From positions 1 to 64,000 of the forward strand of contig NZ_PVNK01000190.1 of assembly GCF_002994615.1 (NCBI RefSeq): a stretch of DNA of 64,000 bases, given 5' to 3'. This DNA is from Enhygromyxa salina. Its GTDB lineage: Bacteria > Myxococcota_A > Polyangia > Nannocystales > Nannocystaceae. Shown piece by piece: positions 24,628 through 38,438 of this stretch. The stretch's first letter is position 1. Each line of letters starts with the position of its first letter. The notes beneath the pieces were generated by a model. The model worked only from the letters and a program-made list of their open reading frames with translations, was not told the DNA's origin and ran no database searches. Both the position numbers and the translations under genes were made by a program.

Positions 24628-26169
24628 ATGGTCGACATGCGTTTTCGCGCCGGTCGCCTCGGAGCCCTCAGAGCCCTCGCTGGGGTCGGGTCCCTCGCGC
24701 TGCTCCTCGGCCCGGCGTCGGCCCAGGCCTCGGGGCTCGACGTGCCCCAGATCGGCACGACCTTCTCGAGCCCGACGACCAACGACGCCGCCGCGCTGTA
24801 CTGGAACCCGGCGATGCTCGGCTTCTCCGAGCGGGGCGAGGTCATGCTGACCCTCGGGGTCGTGGCCGGCGCGGTCGGCTACCAGCGCGATCGCCTCGGC
24901 GTCTACCAGCTCGAGGACTCGCTCGAGTTCGCCGAGCCGATCGATCCAGCCTACCTCGACGCGAGCAAGACCGGCGCCTACCCCAAGGTCAGCTCGCCGA
25001 TCTTTTCGCCCAACTTTGGGACCTTCGTGTCGGCCCCGGTCATCAAAGACCGCCTGACCCTCGGGTTCGGCGCCTACGTGCCCTACGCCGCGCCGCTGAG
25101 CTTCGCCGAGGACGGGCCCCAGCGCTTCGCCCTCCAGGATGTGTTCATCGCGGTCGCGCGGGTCTCGGCCGGGCTCGGGGTCAAGGTTCACGATCGGGTC
25201 TCGCTCGGCGCGAGTGGGTCTTACGTGTTCGGTGTCGCGGCGCTCAAACGGATCCAAGACTTCGCCGCGGTGCCCGTGTTCGGCGACGCGCTCGAGAACC
25301 CGCCGATCAACCAGCCCAATGACTTTGGCGACGACGCGCCGTCGACCGTCCGCGAGCTGTCGGTGCTCGCGCGGCCCTTCGCGCTGACCGACGCCTACTC
25401 GCACAACGCCACCTTCAACGTCGCGCTCGCCGCCAACCCGATCGACCCGCTGTGGCTCGGGCTGACCTACGACCACGGCTCGCGGCTGAACTTCAACGGC
25501 CAGTTTCAGCTCGACATGGACGACGAGTTCTTCACCCAGGACCTCGCCGGTCAGGGGCTGTCGTTCCCGCCGCTGGTCACGGGCGACGCCAAGCTCAGCT
25601 TTCGCCTGGCCAAGCGGATCATGCTCGGCGTCGCCTACGACATCAGCGAGCGCCTCCGCGTCGACGGCAATTTCGCCTACGTGTTCTGGTCGGATCTCGA
25701 CGCCTTCGAGATCACCCTCGACTCGCCCGATCTCGCCCAGCCCGCGATCGGGCTCCCGGCCAAGACCACGGTCGCCCTGCGCCGCGACTGGAAGGGCACC
25801 GTCCACGCCGAGCTCAGCGTCCGCGCGAGCGTGGGCGCCCGCGAGCGCGTGCGGCTGTCGGGCACCGTCGGCTATCACTCGGGCGCGAGCCCCGACGCGA
25901 CCGTCGACGTGGCCTCACCCGACGGCCACCGCCTGCTCGGGGCCCTCGGCGTCGCCGTGCAGATCAACGAGCGGATCGGCGTTCTCGCCGATGGCGAGGT
26001 CCAGGGCATCTTGCCGCGCACGGTCACCAGCTCGGCCTTCGACCTCGGCAACGGCACCTACGAGATGGTCCTCGGCGGCGTGCACTTGCACCTGGTCGTC
26101 AAGTTCGGCAAGGGCGGCAAGGTGCTCGGGGCCAAGGCCGAGGCGGCGCCGGAGCCGGCCGCGGAGTGA
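24628..26169 (+). CDS. OmpP1/FadL family outer membrane transport protein
   Basis: A 513-residue beta-barrel porin. The signal peptide ends near A-S-A-Q-A-S, the mature start G-L-D-V-P-Q-I-G-T-T-F-S-S-P-T and N-D-A-A-A-L-Y-W-N-P-A-M-L is the FadL hatch pattern (N-P-A-x-L), and the body has regular amphipathic strands ending in a strand with alternating hydrophobic residues. FadL proteins take up long-chain fatty acids and other hydrophobic compounds across the outer membrane. The ATG three codons downstream (M-R-F-R-A) is an equally likely start. Two lipoprotein genes follow on the same strand, and the set may handle one hydrophobic substrate. Confidence 0.9.
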   Translation: MVDMRFRAGRLGALRALAGVGSLALLLGPASAQASGLDVPQIGTTFSSPTTNDAAALYWNPAMLGFSERGEVMLTLGVVAGAVGYQRDRLGVYQLEDSLEFAEPIDPAYLDASKTGAYPKVSSPIFSPNFGTFVSAPVIKDRLTLGFGAYVPYAAPLSFAEDGPQRFALQDVFIAVARVSAGLGVKVHDRVSLGASGSYVFGVAALKRIQDFAAVPVFGDALENPPINQPNDFGDDAPSTVRELSVLARPFALTDAYSHNATFNVALAANPIDPLWLGLTYDHGSRLNFNGQFQLDMDDEFFTQDLAGQGLSFPPLVTGDAKLSFRLAKRIMLGVAYDISERLRVDGNFAYVFWSDLDAFEITLDSPDLAQPAIGLPAKTTVALRRDWKGTVHAELSVRASVGARERVRLSGTVGYHSGASPDATVDVASPDGHRLLGALGVAVQINERIGVLADGEVQGILPRTVTSSAFDLGNGTYEMVLGGVHLHLVVKFGKGGKVLGAKAEAAPEPAAE

Positions 26170-26185
26170 CCCGTGAGCGAGACCG

Positions 26186-26217
26186 AGCAGTGGTCCGTCA
26201 AGAACGGACATTGCTCC
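26186..26217 (+). terminator. Hairpin after the porin gene, possible terminator
   Basis: GTCCGT (26193-26198) and ACGGAC (26204-26209) pair around CAAGA, and GAGCA/TGCTC extend the stem further out. It stands 20 bases after the stop. No T run follows, so termination is only a possibility. Confidence 0.4.
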
Positions 26218-26334
26218 GCATCTTTGCGAGCGGCGCTCACCGCGCTGCGCTGACTCTTCCGTGACCCGACTCTGAATCTGGCCCCGAACCAGCCTTCAGG
26301 GGTGGTAAGTTGGGTCGTCCAGGAGTTTGTCGCT

Positions 26335-28194
26335 TTGCACCTACCTCGCTCGTTTCGTCTCGGATCTCCACTGGTCTCGCTCTGCTTGCTGACCCCGGCC
26401 TGTGGTGACGACGACGTCGGAGGCGGGAGCGCAGACCTGGGGGAGGAGGGCGCGGGCACGGGCGAGACCGGGGGCGAGACCGAGGGCTCGGAGGGCGAGG
26501 GCGAGTTCGGCCCCGAGACCGAGCTGACCTTGCGCATCAACGACGAGGCGCCGCCGGACCTGGTCCTGCAGATGGGCCGCGACGAGGTCGCGGAGCTGTT
26601 CGGCGAGGTCGCCAGCGAGATCGAGCTGCTCGAGCTCGACTCGACCCCGCTGCTGACCAACACCCTCAACGCGATCAAGTACGCGTGCGGCGACGACTGG
26701 GAGCTCGACAGCGAGGACCCCAACCACGACTGCTCGCAGACGGCGCTCGGTCAGAGCTTCGGCGGCGGCAACTGGCAGACCTCGCCCGAGTTCTCGATGG
26801 TCCGGATCCTGACGATGACCCCGGCCAACTCGGTCGTCAAAGGCACGAGCCTCGAGAGCGTGCAGGGCCTGACCGACTTCCTCGCCCTGTTCACGGGCGG
26901 CTTCTCCGAGCTGATGGCCGAGTCGCTGAAGATCCCCGTGAACGAGGAATTCCTCGACACCGAGTCGGTCGTCGCCTCGCTCAAGGTCAACCTGCTCGCG
27001 ACCCACCCCGAGATCTCGGACGAGGGCAAGATCACCGTGACCTTGCAGGACGCGCTCGAAGACATGGCCACGATGGCGACCCGGCTCGGGCCCGTCGGCG
27101 ATCACCCGGGCGTGCTCGTGCCCGACTACCCGACCCACGGCGAGGTCTTTGGCCCCGACTTCGAGATGAAGGTCACCGCCGCGTCGAACCTCCGGGTGCT
27201 CGACGGCGCCGACCTCTCGGCCGGCAAGGACTTCATCTCGGTCATCGCCGACGTGACCGGGCCGAGCTACGACGACGAGGCCGAGTTCGACTTCAACGAC
27301 CCCGACAAGTTCTCGATGACCGGGCTGGCGTCCAACCCGAGCCTCGACCTGCGCTTTGCGATCTCCGAGCACCCGGGCTTCGTCGTCTCGTGCACCGAAG
27401 ACATCAGCCCGGCCTGTGTCAACAACGCCCCGGACCTGCCGATCGGCGACAGCCTCGTCTGGACCCTCGATCCCTGGGACCTCGAGTACATGGTCGCCTA
27501 CGCGGGCCGGCTCCGCTACGGCGGGCTCGAGAGCGTCGTGACCAAGCTGTTCACCGACGTGGTCGAGGTCGGCCAAGACGGCAACCCGGGCGGCTGGGCG
27601 GTGTTCAACGTGCCGCTCGGCTGGCTGTTTGGCGAGCCGCCCGCGCAGTACGTGTGGGAGATGATCAACGAGGTCGCCCAGCACGATCTGCACCACCTCG
27701 ATCCAGACGGCCCCGCGACCTTCGAGGAGGGCGCCGCGAACGTCGAGTTCACCCTCGACGACATCCCCTGCGGCCTCACGGGCGAGCAGGCCGAGGCCGC
27801 GGTCCGGCCCTTCCTTCAGGCCCAGGCCTCCGACATCGCCGGCTACCTGCTCGGCAACTACAAGCAAAACAGCGGCCCCGTCGACTTTTACTTCCGCCGG
27901 GCCGAAGACGGCGCGCCCTACCTGTTTTGGGTCGCGCCCGAGGACCTGCTCGACGGGCTGGACTACGGCTGGGACACGCCAGGCTTCTTCGCCGACGCGG
28001 CGCTGACCACCAAGCTGTCGGCGACCGAGCTCCCCGGCGTCGGCGACTCGAGCCACGAGAAGCTGCGGATCGAGCCGGGCGAGACCACCGTCTACGCGGC
28101 CGACGACGAGGGCGCCTCCTACCGAATTCGGATCGTCGCGCCCGCGGGGGACCCGAGCGAGATCACGGCCTACGTCGCCAAGCGGACCAACTGA
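26335..28194 (+). CDS. Lipoprotein of a myxobacterial paralogous family, member 1
   Basis: A 619-residue protein. The start is the TTG with AGGAG nine bases upstream; it gives L-H-L-P-R-S-F-R-L-G-S-P-L-V-S-L then C-L-L-T-P-A-C, a good lipoprotein signal. An acidic Gly/Glu linker (G-E-T-G-G-E-T-E-G-S-E-G-E-G-E) follows, and then about 540 residues of unrecognised structure. It shares with the next gene the same order of blocks: an opening with L-D-S-T-P-L-L-T-N-T-L-N, a middle H-P-G-F-V, a W-x-L-D-P-W-D-L-E segment, and an ending S-H-E-K-L-R-I-E-P-G-E-T-T-V-Y. The pairing and the FadL neighbour suggest a periplasmic or surface role with hydrophobic ligands; this is inference. Confidence 0.82.
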   Translation: MHLPRSFRLGSPLVSLCLLTPACGDDDVGGGSADLGEEGAGTGETGGETEGSEGEGEFGPETELTLRINDEAPPDLVLQMGRDEVAELFGEVASEIELLELDSTPLLTNTLNAIKYACGDDWELDSEDPNHDCSQTALGQSFGGGNWQTSPEFSMVRILTMTPANSVVKGTSLESVQGLTDFLALFTGGFSELMAESLKIPVNEEFLDTESVVASLKVNLLATHPEISDEGKITVTLQDALEDMATMATRLGPVGDHPGVLVPDYPTHGEVFGPDFEMKVTAASNLRVLDGADLSAGKDFISVIADVTGPSYDDEAEFDFNDPDKFSMTGLASNPSLDLRFAISEHPGFVVSCTEDISPACVNNAPDLPIGDSLVWTLDPWDLEYMVAYAGRLRYGGLESVVTKLFTDVVEVGQDGNPGGWAVFNVPLGWLFGEPPAQYVWEMINEVAQHDLHHLDPDGPATFEEGAANVEFTLDDIPCGLTGEQAEAAVRPFLQAQASDIAGYLLGNYKQNSGPVDFYFRRAEDGAPYLFWVAPEDLLDGLDYGWDTPGFFADAALTTKLSATELPGVGDSSHEKLRIEPGETTVYAADDEGASYRIRIVAPAGDPSEITAYVAKRTN

Positions 28195-28206
28195 GCCAAC
28201 TCGATC

Positions 28207-29952
28207 ATGCACGCCCCTCGCTTCGCTCTGCTCGGCACCCTCTCGTTCGGCCTGTTCGCCACGGGCTGCATCGAGCCGCTCGAGCTCGAGCCGCCCGCGC
28301 CCGCGCCCGAGCTCTCGGTCAGCGAGACCCGCCACATCGAGCTTCGCTACCTCCGCTTCGACGTCGAGGGCTTCGAGCAGCACCTGAGCCTCGACGATCT
28401 GCGCGCGCTGCCGCAGTCGACCCTCGACGGGGTCTGGCTCCTCGATCTCGAGCTGACCCCGCTGGTCCAAAACGCGCTCACGCAGCTCAAGCAGCTGCCC
28501 GCCGACGAGGTCGTGGAGCTGCCGCTCCCGGCCCAGAACATGCGCACGCTGCTCAACATCACGCCCGACAACGTCGACCTCTCGGGGACCTCGCTCGACG
28601 AGCTGATCGGCCTGTCGTCGGCCGTCGGCCTGCCCCCGGCCAAGGCCCTCGGCGACATCTTCGAGATCGGCGTGACCGATAATTTCATCCCGATCGAGGC
28701 CAACACCCAGGCCGTGGTCGAGGGCCTGATCGGCAGCCACCCGGCCACGCAGCTGCGCGAGGGCCCGGTCGACGCCGAGCACCCCGAGGGGCTGTGGCCG
28801 GTCGCGCCCAACTCGCTGCCGATCACCCTCGGCGACGTGGTCTCCAACTTCGACGATCTCTCGGCCCGCTTTGGCCCGATCGAGACCGAGTTTGGCATGC
28901 ACCCGGGCTTCATCGAGGAGGCGGCCGGGCTGTCGGTGGTCGAGGACGAGTTCGAGATGACCGTCAAGGTCAACCTCAACGCCTTGCCCTACAAGGGCGC
29001 CGACCTGACCGATCTCAGCGGCGCCAGCGTCAACAGCATCGCCAGCCAGATCGCCACGGTGTTCCCGGTCGAGGATCCCGACTGGATGCGCGTCGAGGGC
29101 CTGGTCCCGAGCCCGTCGATCTCGCTGATGACGGTGGTCATGGTCGAGAACGATCAGTTCATCGCCAGCGGCACCGCCAAAGATCCGCTGCCAGGGGGCA
29201 ACTCGCCGGCCTGGGAGCTGCCGCCGTGGGAGTTTGAGCGGGTCGTGGCCGAGATGACCATGCTCGCGGCGAAGAGCATCTCGGACCACTGCACCGAGTA
29301 CGAGCTCGGGACCGGCGTCCAGGCGTTCTCGGCCTGCATCGACGCCAGCCACTGGGTCGAGTTCGAGACCTTCAACGACGTCGGCAACCCACCCCCGCCG
29401 AGCTACGCCTGGGACGTGGTCCTCGAGCTCGCGCAGGTCCGGCTCCACGACGGCGGGCTCAAAGAGGGCGACGCGGACATCGCGTTCACGCTGACCGACG
29501 TACCCCTCGGGGTCGAGGCCGACGAGATCGTCGACGAGATCCGGGCCAACATGGCCGCCGACCCCCTCGCGCTCCAGGAGCTCGCCGAGAACCTGAGCGC
29601 CAACACCGAGGGCTTCGCCGATTTCTACTACTGGAAGCCCGCGCCCGGCGGCCCGGTCGAGTGGGAGGGGGACTGGCTGTTCTTCGTCACCGCCGACGAC
29701 ATCCCGGTCGACGACAGCGGGCCCGCGCGGGCCTACGGCTACGAGAACCCGGGCTTCTTCGCCGACGAGGGCCTGAGCCAGAAGCTGTCGAGCACCGCCG
29801 AGGTCGACGGCGACGACTCCCACGAGAAGCTCCGGATCCAGGCCGGGGACACGGTCTACACCGAAGATGACGCGGGGCGGGTCTATCGCATCGACGTCAC
29901 CGACAAGCCCAGCCCCAACCGCGTGGGTCTCGACGTGACCAGGGTCAGGTGA
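28207..29952 (+). CDS. Lipoprotein of a myxobacterial paralogous family, member 2
   Basis: A 581-residue protein beginning M-H-A-P-R-F-A-L-L-G-T-L-S-F-G-L-F-A-T-G-C, a clean lipoprotein signal with Cys21. It is a diverged paralogue of the gene upstream, from which it is separated by 12 bases, and shares the C-terminal block D-D-S-H-E-K-L-R-I-Q-A-G-D-T-V-Y and the P-G-F-F-A-D-E-G-L-S-Q-K-L-S block. The long acidic linker of member 1 is replaced by a Pro-rich one. No catalytic motif is visible. The two are certainly one transcription unit. Confidence 0.82.
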   Translation: MHAPRFALLGTLSFGLFATGCIEPLELEPPAPAPELSVSETRHIELRYLRFDVEGFEQHLSLDDLRALPQSTLDGVWLLDLELTPLVQNALTQLKQLPADEVVELPLPAQNMRTLLNITPDNVDLSGTSLDELIGLSSAVGLPPAKALGDIFEIGVTDNFIPIEANTQAVVEGLIGSHPATQLREGPVDAEHPEGLWPVAPNSLPITLGDVVSNFDDLSARFGPIETEFGMHPGFIEEAAGLSVVEDEFEMTVKVNLNALPYKGADLTDLSGASVNSIASQIATVFPVEDPDWMRVEGLVPSPSISLMTVVMVENDQFIASGTAKDPLPGGNSPAWELPPWEFERVVAEMTMLAAKSISDHCTEYELGTGVQAFSACIDASHWVEFETFNDVGNPPPPSYAWDVVLELAQVRLHDGGLKEGDADIAFTLTDVPLGVEADEIVDEIRANMAADPLALQELAENLSANTEGFADFYYWKPAPGGPVEWEGDWLFFVTADDIPVDDSGPARAYGYENPGFFADEGLSQKLSSTAEVDGDDSHEKLRIQAGDTVYTEDDAGRVYRIDVTDKPSPNRVGLDVTRVR

Positions 29953-29992
29953 GCGCGAGCGCCCGGGCGCGGACGCAAGGCCGGGGTCGCGG

Positions 29993-29998
29993 TACCCT
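29993..29998 (+). promoter_or_regulatory. -10-like hexamer of a leaderless start (isomerase fusion gene)
   Basis: TACCCT ends six bases before the ATG, 41 bases after the upstream stop, so the fusion gene probably has its own promoter. Confidence 0.45.
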
Positions 29999-30004
29999 TG
30001 GCCG

Positions 30005-32998
30005 ATGCCGAAGGACCGCGCCGACCTGCCCCCGTCCGACGAGTCGACCGCCGCGATCGAGGACGAGCTGAGCGCGTCCTACGACAGCGGCGGGCTCCGC
30101 AAGCTCAACCGTGGCGAGGTCAAGGAGGTGCTCGCGCGCCTCGCCTCGGAGCCGCTGCGCCTGCGCTCGGACAACCTCGTGCCCCGACCGTGGGGCGGGC
30201 GCGGGCTGATCGCCTACAAGGGCCTCGAGGGCGCGACGCGTCCCGGTCGCCACGGCGAGTCGTTTGAGGTCGCGGCCTTCCCCGCCGACCCCGAGGCCGC
30301 GCGCTACCCGAGCATCGTCGAGTTTGGCGACGGCTCGTCGATGCGCCTGAGCGAGCTGCTCGGGCGCGCGGGCGAGACCGTGCTCGGGCCGGGCTTCTTC
30401 GCGGCCTACGGGCCCAACATCCCGCTGCTGCCCAAATTCCTCGACATCGAGGGCTTGCTCTCGGTCCAGAGCCACCCGGCGGGCAACCCCGAGGCCTACG
30501 TGATCATCGACTGCGAGCCCGGGGCGACCCTGCAGATCGGTTTTGCTCGTGACGTCGATCCCGAGCGCATGGCCGAGGCGCTCCGAGCAGGTCGCGGCGA
30601 TCAGGAGCGCCTCGCCTCGCTGCTGTGGGTGTCCGAGGAGCACTACGCTCCGATGTTCGCCGAGCTGCTCGGCACGCCCGACGCGGCCCGGCGCCTCGGC
30701 GAGCGCCTCGGGCCGATGCTGCGCAGGGCCGAGGCGCGCCCGGAGCTGCTCGAGGTCCTCACGCGCCTCGACGCCTGCTACCGCGAGACCCTCGCCGCGC
30801 TCAACACGATCGAGGTCGCGCCGGGCATGGTCCTGTTCAACGCCGACCCGCCCGGCGCCACGGCCGAGCGCACGCCCTCGGCCCAGGTTCACTGCCTCGG
30901 CAACCCCGAGGGCCGCGCGCTGCTGCTGCTCGAGGTCCGCCGGCCCGGGCCCACGCATCGGGCCTGGGATCACGTCCGCTTCCCGCTGCGCGAGCTCGAC
31001 ATCGACGCGGCCTTCGCGGCGATGAGCTGCGCGGCCACGCGGCCCGAGGACTTCGTGGTCGAGGCCCGCCCGGTCGAGCGACGGCCAGGCGTGTTTCGCT
31101 CGGTCGAGTGCCCCGCGTTCATCATCGATCACCTGCGGCCGCGGCCGGGCCTGTCGGTCCACGCCGCCGCCGAGGGGCTCCCGACCACGGTCCACGGGAT
31201 CCGGGGCTCGGCCCGGCTGTTCGGGCCCAAGGATCGGAGCTGGGGGATCCTCCGCGCGGGCGAGTCGATGGTGCTGCCGGCCGGAGTCGGCGGCCTCCGC
31301 CTCGACGCCCAGACGCCCGACGCCGAGTTCGTCCAGGTCACGATCCCGCTGCCGCCGCCGGTCGAGGCCGAGCTCCTCGAAGACCCGCCGATCGAAGCCA
31401 AGCGCGACAACCTCGGGCACATGCGTGGGCTGGTCGAGGAGTCCCGGGGGCCGACGCAGGTCCTCGCGATCGTCAACGGCGGCGACGGTCCGCAGCTGTG
31501 CGCGCGGCTGCGGGACCTGGCGTCCGCGATCTTCCGGGCCGAGGGCGACACGCAGATCTACGCCCACGAAGAGCCCAGGCGTCGCGGCCAGCTCCTCGGC
31601 CTCCTCGACGCCCTCCGAGGCCAGCGCGAGCAGCACGGCGGCCTCGACCAGGGTCGCGTCGCGCTGGGCATCATGCTCCCGGGCAAGGGCACGCGCTCGA
31701 GCCCGCTGACCCAGCGCCTGCACGGCATCAAGCCGCTGTTCCCGATGCCCGTGCGGGCTCAGGGCGGCCTCGGCCCCGTGTGGCTCGACGGCGCGACGGC
31801 CTCGCTGTGGAGCTGGACCCTGATCGCGGCCACGCTCGAGCGCCAGGGCTTTCGCGGGGTCGCGTGGAAGTGGGGCGACGAGGTCCAGATCGCCGGGCGC
31901 CGGCTGTCGGCGATCGACTACGATCTGTCCGACGTCGACGCCGTCCGCTTCGGCGCGCGGATGGAGCTCAGCGAGGATATCGCCCGCAACAAGGAGCTGC
32001 TCTTGGTCGACCCCGAGACCGGCGAGCTGGTCGTCCAGCTCCGTCGGCGCGAGCGCGGCGAGCTGCTCGAGCGGATCCGCGGGTACGCGAGCGGGCCTCG
32101 GCTCGACCGCCTCGTCCACATTGGCAGCCCGGCCTTCTCGCATCTGTTCCTGCGCCACGCCGCCCAGGTGTTCGCCGACTGCGAGGGCTGGCTCGACGTC
32201 GACGGCTACCTGTTCGAGGCCCTGACCCACGATGCGGACGCGTGGGCGGCCGAGCTCGCCCGCGACCCTGGGCTCGCGGCGGTGCTCGAGCAGTGCCCCG
32301 ACTTCTACGCCCGCGTGCGCGAGCTTCGGCGCCGGATCGAGGCCGAGCGCGGCCACCCGCTGCGGATCGCCGTGCTCGACTTTGGCTCCGATCCCTACTG
32401 GGGCGACGTCGGTCAGCTGGCCAAGGCCCGCGAGGTCTGGGCCGCGCTCGCGGGGGAGGGCGAGGCGGCCGCGTTCGCGCGGGTCCTCGCGGGCCTCGAC
32501 GCGGTCGAGACCGACCGCCACGGGAACTACCTGCTCGGTCAGTCGCGCGTGCCCGACGACGGCAGCGTGCGCGGGTGCGTGGTCATCGAGTCGATCGTCG
32601 ATCGCGGTCGCGCCGAGGGGGCCGTGCTCCTGCGCTCGAGCCTCGGCCTCGCCGGGCTCGAGCGCGGCTCGGTCGCGATTGACTGTCACGTCGACGCGCT
32701 CCGCCTCGGTCGTGACAGCCTCGCCTTTGGCTCGATCGGCGAGTACCTGCGCGTGCCCGACGAGCAGGTCCACACCAGCATCGTCGCCGACCCGCTCGCC
32801 GAGGATGTGCGGGTCGAGAGCTGGTTCGCGGCCATGGGCGAGAGCCCGGGCGAGGGGGCGAACTACGAGCAGCCGCGCTACGGCAACCCGTGCAGCTTCG
32901 CCGACAAGTTCGCGCAGATGCGTCAGCGCGAGGTCGAGCCGGCCGAGATCGAGGCGCGGATCGAGGCCCTCGCGCGGCGCTACGGGGCCAAGGGGTAG
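30005..32998 (+). CDS. Fusion: type I phosphomannose isomerase domain plus sugar nucleotidyltransferase-like domain
   Basis: A 997-residue protein. The N-terminal 340 residues resemble class I mannose-6-phosphate isomerase (N-L-V-P-R-P-W-G-G, then L-P-K-F-L-D-I-E-G-L-L-S-V-Q-S-H-P with Gln and His as zinc ligands, and E-A-Y-V-I for the Glu ligand). The region expected to supply the last His is not clear. From about residue 550, L-G-I-M-L-P-G-K-G-T-R-S-S-P-L-T then K-P-L-F-P-M-P-V is the nucleotide-binding signature of sugar-phosphate nucleotidyltransferases (compare GxGTRxxPLT...KP), and the end may form a left-handed beta helix. Together the parts could convert fructose-6-phosphate to a GDP- or UDP-sugar. 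The order is the reverse of the usual class II fusion, and the middle region joins them without a known linker. Confidence 0.78.
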   Translation: MPKDRADLPPSDESTAAIEDELSASYDSGGLRKLNRGEVKEVLARLASEPLRLRSDNLVPRPWGGRGLIAYKGLEGATRPGRHGESFEVAAFPADPEAARYPSIVEFGDGSSMRLSELLGRAGETVLGPGFFAAYGPNIPLLPKFLDIEGLLSVQSHPAGNPEAYVIIDCEPGATLQIGFARDVDPERMAEALRAGRGDQERLASLLWVSEEHYAPMFAELLGTPDAARRLGERLGPMLRRAEARPELLEVLTRLDACYRETLAALNTIEVAPGMVLFNADPPGATAERTPSAQVHCLGNPEGRALLLLEVRRPGPTHRAWDHVRFPLRELDIDAAFAAMSCAATRPEDFVVEARPVERRPGVFRSVECPAFIIDHLRPRPGLSVHAAAEGLPTTVHGIRGSARLFGPKDRSWGILRAGESMVLPAGVGGLRLDAQTPDAEFVQVTIPLPPPVEAELLEDPPIEAKRDNLGHMRGLVEESRGPTQVLAIVNGGDGPQLCARLRDLASAIFRAEGDTQIYAHEEPRRRGQLLGLLDALRGQREQHGGLDQGRVALGIMLPGKGTRSSPLTQRLHGIKPLFPMPVRAQGGLGPVWLDGATASLWSWTLIAATLERQGFRGVAWKWGDEVQIAGRRLSAIDYDLSDVDAVRFGARMELSEDIARNKELLLVDPETGELVVQLRRRERGELLERIRGYASGPRLDRLVHIGSPAFSHLFLRHAAQVFADCEGWLDVDGYLFEALTHDADAWAAELARDPGLAAVLEQCPDFYARVRELRRRIEAERGHPLRIAVLDFGSDPYWGDVGQLAKAREVWAALAGEGEAAAFARVLAGLDAVETDRHGNYLLGQSRVPDDGSVRGCVVIESIVDRGRAEGAVLLRSSLGLAGLERGSVAIDCHVDALRLGRDSLAFGSIGEYLRVPDEQVHTSIVADPLAEDVRVESWFAAMGESPGEGANYEQPRYGNPCSFADKFAQMRQREVEPAEIEARIEALARRYGAKG

Positions 32999-33086
32999 CT
33001 CAGCGACCGCGGCGCTCCAGTTGCCTGAGCTCGGTGCATTGTTTGCTGTGGGACGCTCGCGCGCTCGGAGGGATCATCCCGCCGAC

Positions 33087-33569
33087 ATGGGGGCCAAGAA
33101 ACGACACGTCTACGCTCTGTTCGAGGACCGCGAGGCGGCGGAGGCCGCGTTCGAGGAGGTTCAGCAGCGAGGTTGCCGAGGCGAGCATTGCAGCGCCTTG
33201 ATGCAGCGAGACCTGCTCGACGACGAAGAGCTGACGATGAGCGAGACGGCCGCCAAGGAGGGGGCGAAGAAGGGCGCGCTCGCGGCCGGAGTCGCGGGTG
33301 CGTTGGTCGCGGGGGTGGTCGCGCTGCCCGGCGGCTTGCTCGGGTTCGGACCGCTGGTCGCCGCAGCCTTCGGCGCCGCCTGGGGCGCGACCTTTGGCGC
33401 GATGCTCGGCTCGATCTCGGGCGCGTCGGATCCCGACGAGGCCCTGCGCAAGATCGAGGCCGAGGTCAACGCAGGCAAGATCCTCATCGCCGTCGAGACC
33501 GACGCCGACGAGCTCGAGGAGGCCGCGGACGAGGTCTTCGCCTCGCACGGGGGCCGGAAGGTCGAGTGA
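33087..33569 (+). CDS. Glycine-zipper membrane protein, DUF1269/stress-protein-like
   Basis: A 160-residue protein. The N-terminal 50 residues are a small alpha/beta domain (K-K-R-H-V-Y-A-L-F-E-D-R-E-A-A-E-A-A-F-E) with two Cys. Residues 60-115 are a glycine-rich hydrophobic hairpin (G-A-L-A-A-G-V-A-G-A-L-V-A-G-V-V-A-L). The C-terminal part repeats a small alpha/beta unit (K-I-L-I-A-V-E-T-D-A-D-E-L-E-E). This layout matches general-stress membrane proteins that are otherwise uncharacterised. The ATG after GGAGGGATC was chosen; a longer frame upstream is antisense-like DNA. Function unknown. Confidence 0.78.
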   Translation: MGAKKRHVYALFEDREAAEAAFEEVQQRGCRGEHCSALMQRDLLDDEELTMSETAAKEGAKKGALAAGVAGALVAGVVALPGGLLGFGPLVAAAFGAAWGATFGAMLGSISGASDPDEALRKIEAEVNAGKILIAVETDADELEEAADEVFASHGGRKVE

Positions 33570-33639
33570 AGGGCCGAGGCGAGCGAACAGCTGTAGCGCC
33601 GCTCGACGCCATCGGTCGCGTGGACCCGTCGGAGCTCGA

Positions 33640-38295
<4,656 letters not shown>

Positions 38296-38438
38296 GGGGG
38301 TCCTGTCGGCGGCCAGGCGGCGGCGCGTCGGGCACGCATGGTACCGCAGAATCGACTCGCCGCACGGAGGGCCAGGCATCAGCCCTCGCCGCACGAGTCG
38401 CGATCACAGCCGCACTCTGCCCGGTCGTCGAGCGCCGA

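Noticed and set aside
26341..29823. 1160-codon open frame on the minus strand across the two lipoproteins
   Set aside because: Antisense to two paralogous genes with lipoprotein signals; no motif and no ribosome site.
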